Source: Thermothielavioides terrestris NRRL 8126 (taxonomy: Eukaryota; Ascomycota; Sordariomycetes; Sordariales; Chaetomiaceae). From it: a DNA stretch of 64,000 bases. The DNA lies in NCBI RefSeq assembly GCF_000226115.1, contig NC_016457.1, forward strand, positions 2,852,001-2,916,000. The letters run 5' to 3'. Position 1 is the first letter of the stretch. Each line of letters starts with the position of its first letter. The position numbers and the translations under genes were made by a program. The notes beneath the pieces were generated by a model. The model was not told the DNA's origin. It ran no database searches and worked only from the letters and a program-made list of their open reading frames with translations. Positions 57,363 to 64,000 of this stretch are shown here, one piece after another.

Positions 57363-59315
57363 ATGGCAGCCATCGTTGCTGGCGTCCCGCATGGGGCCGA
57401 CCAGGCTGGCCCGGCACCGGCGAGAGCGCCGTCAATCACCACCGGTCGCAGCTCGGACTCGCCGAGTGCCATGTCCAGCCCCGCTTCAGCTGCATCCCCA
57501 TCGAATGTCTCCACTCCCGCGTCATCAGGTTCGACGGCCGCTCCAATCGCTATCCGGCCCGGCGCAGCAAACAAAGCCCCTCCAATCAAGCCTTCACCAG
57601 CGATGGCCACCATGGCGTCGCCGGCCGCCAGCTCGCCAGCGCCCGTGCCGCAGTCGAGGACCATGACCAGCAAGGAATGGGTCATACCTCCGAGGCCGAA
57701 ACCAGGCCGCAAGCCTGCTACTGACACCCCGCCAACCAAGCGCAAGGCCCAGAACCGGGCTGCGCAGAGGGCGTTCCGGGAGCGCAGAGCAGCCCGAGTT
57801 GGGGAGCTGGAGGAACAGATAGAGGCGCAAAAGGCAGCCCACGAACGGACCGTTAAGGAGTTGCAGGAGCGCATCAGCCATTTGGAGATTGAGAGGCAGA
57901 CTCTCCAGTCACGATGCCACTGGCTGGAGTCAATGCTGGATAAGGAGCGACAAGGCCGCGCTAGCATGACGGGAAGCTGGGACGCTCACCAACAGGCAGC
58001 GGGACGGAGCGGCGGCCTGATACCGGCGTCGTCACAGCCGATTCCGGTCGGAGGGCCAGAGACTGTGCGGCAACTGCCTCCGGCTCCCCCAGATGTCGCG
58101 GCACACTCTATGCCCGCTGCCGAATCCCGGCCCCCGCTGGCCCAACCGTTCGCCATCTCGCAGATAGTCTCGCCTGCAGAAGAGGGCACGGGGACGGCGG
58201 ATCTAGGTTGCGGCGGCTGCCAGGCGAACGGTTCGTGTGCTTGCGCAGAGGAAGTTCTCCGAAATACAGACATGGCTATGGGGTGCGGGAAGTGCTCGCT
58301 GGGCACCAGGTGCGAGTGTCTCGAGGAGGCACTTCAAGCACCCGTGGCTGGCACCGACCTGAAACGGCCACTGCCGCCGAGCTCGCGGTCCTCACCATCA
58401 CCGGAGGAGAAGCGTCAACGCCCCAATGCTGAAACCGCCATGGAGACAGACTTTACCGCCATGTTCTCCTCCCGCGGCCCCGCAGAACCGCCGCAGTCTA
58501 TCTTTTCCCCACCACGTCAGTCCCAACTACAGCCTCTGCCGTCGATTGAGCCTAGAGATCCCTGTGGGTTCTGCAAGGAGGGCACATATTGCGTGTGCGC
58601 GGATACAATGATAACGACCACCTCTATGCCGGCACCGGCGAGCCAGCCGACCGCTGAACAGACGCAAATGCACACGCCTCCCCCGTCGGATACTGACGTC
58701 GTACCGCCGCCCATGGAGGTCACAGCGACGGGCGCTATCAAACTTCCTGGTCTCCGGTCACTGCAGCAGGCTGCCAGCACCAGGCCGCCTGCCGGAGCCG
58801 GGGAGGGCTGTGGACCAAACGGGCCCGGCACATGCGCACAATGTCTTGCTGACCCCAAGTCCGGCCTCTTCTGCCGCTCTCTGGCAGCCAATCTCGCGAG
58901 AAACAACCCCGGGGGCAACAGGGGCGAATGTTGCGGCAACGGTGGGCCAGGCGGCTGCTGCAAGGCTGGTCAGGACCAGTCCGAGAAGGCTGCTAACGTC
59001 CCGCTCCTTACAACAACCACCGGCGCCTCAGGGACAACCAGCAACAGCTCCGCTGCCGCCCCCCGCCTTGGCCTCAGCCTCTCCTGCGCCGACGCCTACA
59101 AGACGCTGTCCAGCCACCGGCACTTCGACCGAGCAGCGGACGACATTGGCTCCTGGCTGCCGAAGCTCAAGGCCTTGCCTGTCCCGCGGCCCCAGCCCGG
59201 TCCCGCGGGAGGCCGGGGCCTAGGGCGGGACGGGCGGGCACCAATCGAGGTGGAGGCGGCCAGCATCATGAGCGTGCTTAAGGACTTTGACGTCCGCTTC
59301 GGCAGGGGTGAGTGA
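57363..59315 (+). CDS. hapX: HapX, bZIP iron-homeostasis regulator
   Basis: HapX works with the CCAAT-binding complex: it represses iron-using genes when iron is scarce and activates vacuolar iron storage when iron is high. This is a single exon of 650 aa from the ATG at 57363. Near residue 105, SKEWVIPPRPKPGRKP is the Hap4-like segment that contacts the CCAAT complex. It runs straight into the bZIP basic region KRKAQNRAAQRAFRERR and a coiled coil. Four cysteine clusters follow: CGGCQANGSCAC, CGKCSLGTRCEC, CGFCKEGTYCVC and CAQCLADPKSGLFC, the iron-sensing regions of HapX. The C terminus has the conserved IMSVLKDFDVRFGRG. No intron is needed. Confidence 0.96.
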   Translation: MAAIVAGVPHGADQAGPAPARAPSITTGRSSDSPSAMSSPASAASPSNVSTPASSGSTAAPIAIRPGAANKAPPIKPSPAMATMASPAASSPAPVPQSRTMTSKEWVIPPRPKPGRKPATDTPPTKRKAQNRAAQRAFRERRAARVGELEEQIEAQKAAHERTVKELQERISHLEIERQTLQSRCHWLESMLDKERQGRASMTGSWDAHQQAAGRSGGLIPASSQPIPVGGPETVRQLPPAPPDVAAHSMPAAESRPPLAQPFAISQIVSPAEEGTGTADLGCGGCQANGSCACAEEVLRNTDMAMGCGKCSLGTRCECLEEALQAPVAGTDLKRPLPPSSRSSPSPEEKRQRPNAETAMETDFTAMFSSRGPAEPPQSIFSPPRQSQLQPLPSIEPRDPCGFCKEGTYCVCADTMITTTSMPAPASQPTAEQTQMHTPPPSDTDVVPPPMEVTATGAIKLPGLRSLQQAASTRPPAGAGEGCGPNGPGTCAQCLADPKSGLFCRSLAANLARNNPGGNRGECCGNGGPGGCCKAGQDQSEKAANVPLLTTTTGASGTTSNSSAAAPRLGLSLSCADAYKTLSSHRHFDRAADDIGSWLPKLKALPVPRPQPGPAGGRGLGRDGRAPIEVEAASIMSVLKDFDVRFGRGE

Positions 59316-62300
59316 GTGATTAATCGCTTGTCGAAGGAAGCACCCTGGTCTGCGTAGGAGGGGGTTAGGCGGGGAAAGGTGTGAGGTGGGGGAGGGGAGG
59401 GGAGGGGAAAGGGCAAGGGGTGAGGAGGTTCATGCAGCCGGGAAGTGACGCCGGGTGATCCGGTGCAGGACGAGCAAGTCATGTGCTTTTTGTTATTTTT
59501 TCTTCCATCTCTGTGGTTTATCACCGGGGTCAATGGGCAGGACGAGGGAGAACGGGGACGGCCGGCCCGGGGGGTCGGGGTGGTGCTGGCTGGCTCATGC
59601 GGCCGGTCCTGCGGCCGGGCTAACAACCTTTCTTTCTGCCGCGCCGGCGTTCTCGTCACGGTCGTCTTCTGTTTGCAGTTGAAACCGGCCAGACATCACT
59701 TGCATACGGCTAGCGGGAGGATTGGCAGGGTGGGCGGTTGGGATTGGACGTGCGATCTCCGGGATCGGGCTGGGCGGTTAACGGTTGCGTCTTGGGACGA
59801 TGGCGGGGATGAGGGGTTGTCGTTGCGGTACTTCCACTTCATCAATGACTTGACACACGTTGCCCTCCAGCAAACCCTGGCGATGTTTGGCGCTTCAATG
59901 CAATGGCCACGCAGGCGAGAAGTAACCGCTACTCAACTCGACCTTGTCCCTGGCCACCATCATAAGATGGCTGCAGACGCCAATACCTGCGACCCATCAC
60001 GAGCTGGCCTGCCTGTTCTGCCTTCCAACATACCGCAGTACGTAATAGTACCCGGTATAGTTATGCATCTTGCATGCTTGATATTCCAGCACCAAGACAG
60101 TGCCGCCATGTGTGAGGCATTCGTAGGGCAAGGCATCAACGGGGCTGGGTTCGCAGAATCTGTGCGTACACACCGCAAGATCGGCGGATTTTTTTGTTGG
60201 GGAGGAAGGGGAGGGGGGAAGGGGCAGGGCATCCCGATGCGCTGGAGGTTGTGCTGTGCGCAAGTCTGGAATCCGTACCGTACATTATTACCCGACCACG
60301 AGAGGCCTGCGAGAAGGAGAAGTAGGTGTGTGGGACGATGGACGCAAAAGCAGGACGCGGAGCCGGGCAGCTGGGCTTGGCGCGCAATGCAGCCGGTGAA
60401 CAGACAACAAGCAGTACACACACATTGGAGTGCAGGGCAGGCAGGATCCGTCAAAAAAACGTGTTCTTTCGAGTTCACCGATGAAGTTCACCAATGGTCA
60501 TGGCGGGCCCGCTCCAGAGCCTGCAGATCGCAGACAGCGCTAACACCTCGTGGTGTGAGAAAGCAGCTTTGGATGGTGGGACAAGACACAGATGACTCGA
60601 CGATAGGCGCGCGCCCGTGGCAACCCGAGCCGAAGCACGGAAGAGCACCGGGACACAGCAACCAATAAAACTTCGCAGCTGGTCCAGACCTAGAAACTTG
60701 CTGTTGCGCTGCCGAAGCCGAGTCCCGCGAGCTGGGTTGCTACACAGTAAATAGCTCAGGTTTATCCAGAGCAGCCTGACGTAGGTGGATCACGTTCTGC
60801 GAGATCTCGGCCGTTGGAAATCCGACAGTTCGCGCAAGGGCCGTCGCACATTGCGTTCGCTCGCAAAGTTCTCATCGACCGGACCGCCCTTTTTCCTCGG
60901 ACAAGATGCGTCAAACGGACGGCGGCTGAGGGTGAGCGGCCACCTGCGAAAAGCCGGCGGCCCCCCAGCCGGGTCTGCTGCAACGGCAGGCAAGCGGGAG
61001 AGGCGGGTAGGGTGGCGGCACTTGATTGGCGATGGGACGCTGAGTTGGCATGCTGGGTGCTCGCCTGGTCGGGCATGTCGGGCATGCAACGAGGTTCCAT
61101 CGTCGTGGACCGCGCAGATTGGACGGTGTTCAGGCTGTTGCCCGCCCAAAACTGGGGCGCTGGGCAACGGGAAGGTGGGGCGACATGCAAAGCCAGCGCA
61201 GCGGGGGGCTGTGGTCTGAAAATGAGAGACTCGGAACCTCTCAAAGCTGGCAGACAAGTCGCTCGCCGACCCCTTCAGGCGCCCAGTCGAGACAAAAAGG
61301 GCGTTGAGGACGAGGGCTCAGATATTGTCTGATGGCAGTGCGAAATGTATGTCTCGGGATATGAGTGTGCGTTGGCACTTCAGGCACCGGTCAAGGTCGT
61401 TTGCTGGTCTGGGCGGGCATCCATGGATGATTTTGGGGCAGCCACCCTCTCATTCCGCCCATACCGGCTCTTCAGCAGGCCTCATCCACGGTGCACGAGT
61501 ACTAGGCACGGGAGACCGAAGTCTAGGGGGAGCAAAAGCAAGTTTAAGGGCGGAAAAGAAAGATGCAGAGTCTGCTTGCAATTAAGCAAGGCAGTTCGTT
61601 GTTGACCAAGGGGAAGAGAGAGCCCTGGTGTCATCGAAAGCTTGGTGCGATGACATCGAACAAGGGATTGAGCAGGAGCAAAAGGCGTGGATTGGCGAAC
61701 ACGGAGATGCCGAGACCGCGGACTCACAGCACCTGCGCCCGAGTCTTCGAAAGCAGAAATCGCGCCATTCTTCAAAGCCTATTCGGCACTGGTGCGAGGA
61801 GGAAATTGTGGTGCAGCGGCTCGCCAGCCAGCGCACACCTCGCAACTCAGCGCCGCATTGCCAGGTTGGAAATGGACGTGTGCCTGAAGGCAGGGATGCA
61901 AGCATGACACCATGGAAGAGAGAAGCCCAGCGGCTTGTCCCACCGCGCCGCTGCACCTTTCCGCATCAGGGCTAGCGACCCCGTGGCCTGGGCTAGTGGC
62001 TGGCCGTCCCTTACCCCACGCTTCTCCTGCTGAGGCAGTACACAAGTACATCAACGCGAGAGCAGGACAGACCTCCCGTCCCTATTGCTTGGAGCTGCAG
62101 GGAAACATCTCCCTTACGCTTCCTCCTCCCTTTGCTCCCGCCCATCCACATCAACGCGCCCCAGCGGCGCCCTGCAACGTCATCCCTTGAGTCTCCGCTG
62201 CGGCGCGGGCCACACTTGCGACGCTTCAGAGCCCTCGCCGTTCCTTCCTTTTCCTCACGATAACATGACCCTGCGGTACACATGAGCCCAAGACCTTGGG

Positions 62301-62506
62301 AACGGGAACTTGGGTCGCACGCCGGGCCAGAGCCGAAGCTTTCCTTTGCCGCACTCACGGCCCGCCGACGACCGTCCAGAACAACCCGCGCGACAAATCT
62401 TCACCCCTCTGCTTTTTCTTCTCCTCTGCAGGAGAGCGCCCAGCCGGCGGCTCTCGAATCGAGCTTTCTCTTGCCCTCCTCTTAACGCTCATCCTGCGGC
62501 AGGCAT
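59316..62506. other. Long intergenic region
   Basis: Over 3 kb. The left part is the hapX 3' UTR. A 395-codon ATG-started open frame (59481-60668, plus) has no family resemblance. The right part, near 62300-62506, is probably the leader of the last gene. No RNA gene recognised. Confidence 0.45.
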
Positions 62507-64000
62507 ATGGGCGATCGTAATCGCCCGCCCGACTCCCCTCATGGGCCCATTATGATATCCATGCAGCGGTCTCTCTCGTCGCCCGTTGCTATTCATCCGT
62601 CGCCGCGTATGTTTGTTGGGAGGAATAAATGTGAGGAACCCGTCGGTTGTGCCGATGCTAACCTGTCCCACCGCGACACAGCGCGATCAGCTCCTACCAC
62701 GCCAGCCTCGAGGTCGCCCACGCCGTCCCCGTCCGACAACCATGTCGAAGTGTCGCGCTCCCGCCGCTTGCGGTCGAGGAGCCCGTCCCGCGCCAGCAAT
62801 GATTCCGTGAATGGCCCCGGGCGCCGCATCGATGACCTGCCCAGGCGTGCTTCGGTCTTGCACGCCCCGAGTTCCATGGCAAGCCGCAGCAAGCCCATTA
62901 TTGACCAAGCAAGCGCGCCGTCACCAGCGCCGACGCCGGCGCCGAAGGATTCCTCCGACAGTCTCGAGACCACGGGGTCCCCCCCGTCCCCACCGGACGA
63001 CAATCATGGCAACATGAAGTTCCTGCGCCCACTGATAACCGATGTGTCACTGTACACAAACTCGAACCTCGGCCCGGAAAATGATGAGGGGACAAGCCTG
63101 GAGGAGCTGGCGCACCTTGTGCGCCTCTCCAAGTACCAGGAGCGCAAGCGCGCAAACACCAGAATCCGCCTCCAGAGGAGTCTGATTTCCACTGCTCTAT
63201 CTGCCCGACTGATGAGGTGTGGAGAAATGGCCCACCGCAACCTGGTTGATTGCTTTCGCGGGGACGACAAGAAGACCTTTGCAGCCCTGTACAACGCTGT
63301 CATCGATGTTCGGAGGAGCTGCGACGAGACCCGCCGTTACGCATTGCTGGAGCCAGAGATGGAACTCTTGCAGCCACCAGGGCTGGCCTCGTCCGAGAAC
63401 TTGGACACCCCCACCGGATCCGTCACCGGGTCGGCCGCCTCGCCAAACGCTGGCACCCCTTTTTTGAACGACCTTTCTGCTTCCGCCCGCGAGGCGTTCT
63501 TGCATTTTCTGACCCAGATTAGGACAAACCCGGACTATTTGGCCACACGCATCGGGTCACTCAAAAACGCGGAACTCGCGGCGCTCACGAGCTTCCACCA
63601 GATGCTCGAGCCAATCGAATCCGTTCTTCCATACCACAGTCGCTCTCCTAATCGCGCTCCCTCGGGCAGTTCCACTTTTTCTCCGTCTGGTGCGGCGGCT
63701 GGCTCGGTGTTCGGCAGCGGGTCCAACGGAGCCGCCGGCGGAGGCAGGGAACGTAGCGCCATTGAGCGCCTCCTCTCTTTCCAACGCCACGATCCCATCT
63801 CGGCCCTGATCTTTACCTGCTTCGCTAATTCCGCAGGGCCCGATAGTGCGGAGGACAAGCGTCGGACCGTGACGTGGGCCAACGCCTGCGCCCGCCTGAT
63901 CTCCTCGTCGACGACGGGTAATGAGCAGACTGTCACTGCGGTGCTCAATGTCTGGGTCTCCATGCGTGACTGGGCCGGAAGGTCCAACATGGAATGGTAC
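62507..64000 (+). CDS. Conserved protein of unknown function, partial (3' end outside window)
   Basis: One uninterrupted frame of 498 codons from the ATG at 62507 (MGDRNRPPDSPHGP) to the window edge, with no stop. The first ~170 residues are Ser/Pro/Arg-rich and look disordered. A folded, helical, basic region follows (LEELAHLVRLSKYQERKR, RLQRSLISTALSARLM, MAHRNLVDCFRGDD, FAALYNAVIDVRR), then a Gly/Ser linker and another helical region around RERSAIERLLSFQRHDPIS. No signal peptide or membrane span. The pattern looks like a large, conserved fungal protein, but I do not recognise a characterised family. A later ATG at 62609 is also in frame. Confidence 0.75.
   Translation, partial: MGDRNRPPDSPHGPIMISMQRSLSSPVAIHPSPRMFVGRNKCEEPVGCADANLSHRDTARSAPTTPASRSPTPSPSDNHVEVSRSRRLRSRSPSRASNDSVNGPGRRIDDLPRRASVLHAPSSMASRSKPIIDQASAPSPAPTPAPKDSSDSLETTGSPPSPPDDNHGNMKFLRPLITDVSLYTNSNLGPENDEGTSLEELAHLVRLSKYQERKRANTRIRLQRSLISTALSARLMRCGEMAHRNLVDCFRGDDKKTFAALYNAVIDVRRSCDETRRYALLEPEMELLQPPGLASSENLDTPTGSVTGSAASPNAGTPFLNDLSASAREAFLHFLTQIRTNPDYLATRIGSLKNAELAALTSFHQMLEPIESVLPYHSRSPNRAPSGSSTFSPSGAAAGSVFGSGSNGAAGGGRERSAIERLLSFQRHDPISALIFTCFANSAGPDSAEDKRRTVTWANACARLISSSTTGNEQTVTAVLNVWVSMRDWAGRSNMEWY

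Noticed and set aside
60785..61332. Overlapping 144-172 codon frames on both strands
   Set aside because: No start context, motif or splice structure; mutual overlap on opposite strands suggests composition effects.

Overview
The window is nuclear DNA of a filamentous ascomycete, most likely a sordariomycete near the Chaetomiaceae. The evidence is short GT-AG introns of about 55-150 nt with CTAAC/CTGAC branch points, GC-rich coding sequence broken by an AT-rich island that looks mutated by RIP (repeat-induced point mutation), and families typical of Pezizomycotina (HapX, BYS1, CFEM-like, Fig1, GH11, BIM1-like). Exon boundaries were worked out by hand from reading frame, splice signals and family conservation. 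Species cannot be fixed from the sequence alone.

Layout, left to right. 1-3960 is gene-poor and carries a small terminal-inverted-repeat element (1060-1465). Then come a URC4/URG3-like uracil-catabolism gene (3961-6020, +), an unassigned glycine-rich-repeat gene (7423-8779, +), a BYS1-domain secreted protein (9543-10016, -), the convergent ribosome-biogenesis pair NOB1 (11562-13224, +) and NOP10 (13662-13957, -), and a CFEM-like membrane protein (15081-16304, +) whose 3' end is interrupted by a second kind of inverted-repeat element (16273-16721). A proline-rich unknown protein follows (17636-19673, -). A 3.36-kb, heavily mutated hAT transposon fills 20604-23960.

From 25806 the genes are a C2H2 zinc-finger protein (+), a Fig1-like four-span membrane protein (31049-32088, +), a GPI-anchored small Cys protein (32560-33313, -), a BIM1-like surface protein (34489-35558, +) and a GH11 xylanase (37637-38403, +). 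A tandem tRNA-derived SINE lies at 39301-39665. Next is a divergent pair: a protein with a fungal NLR-type N-terminal domain (39960-42520, -) and a large VIT-VWA protein (43068-46846, +).

The right third holds a PNS1 choline-transporter-like protein (47051-48770, -), a second copy of the first inverted-repeat element (49236-49615) forming the 3' end of an SRPK-like kinase gene (49559-51182, -), cytosolic glutamyl-tRNA synthetase (51557-53535, -) divergent from mitochondrial ribosomal protein uL1 (53932-54904, +), a COG2 homologue (54995-56068, -), the iron regulator HapX (57363-59315, +), and the 5' part of a conserved gene of unknown function running off the right edge (62507-64000, +).

There is no metabolic cluster. 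Most neighbours are housekeeping genes mixed with secreted or surface proteins. The most notable theme is small non-autonomous transposons, with 9-12 bp target duplications, that have landed at the ends of two coding regions and now supply their last residues and stop codons.
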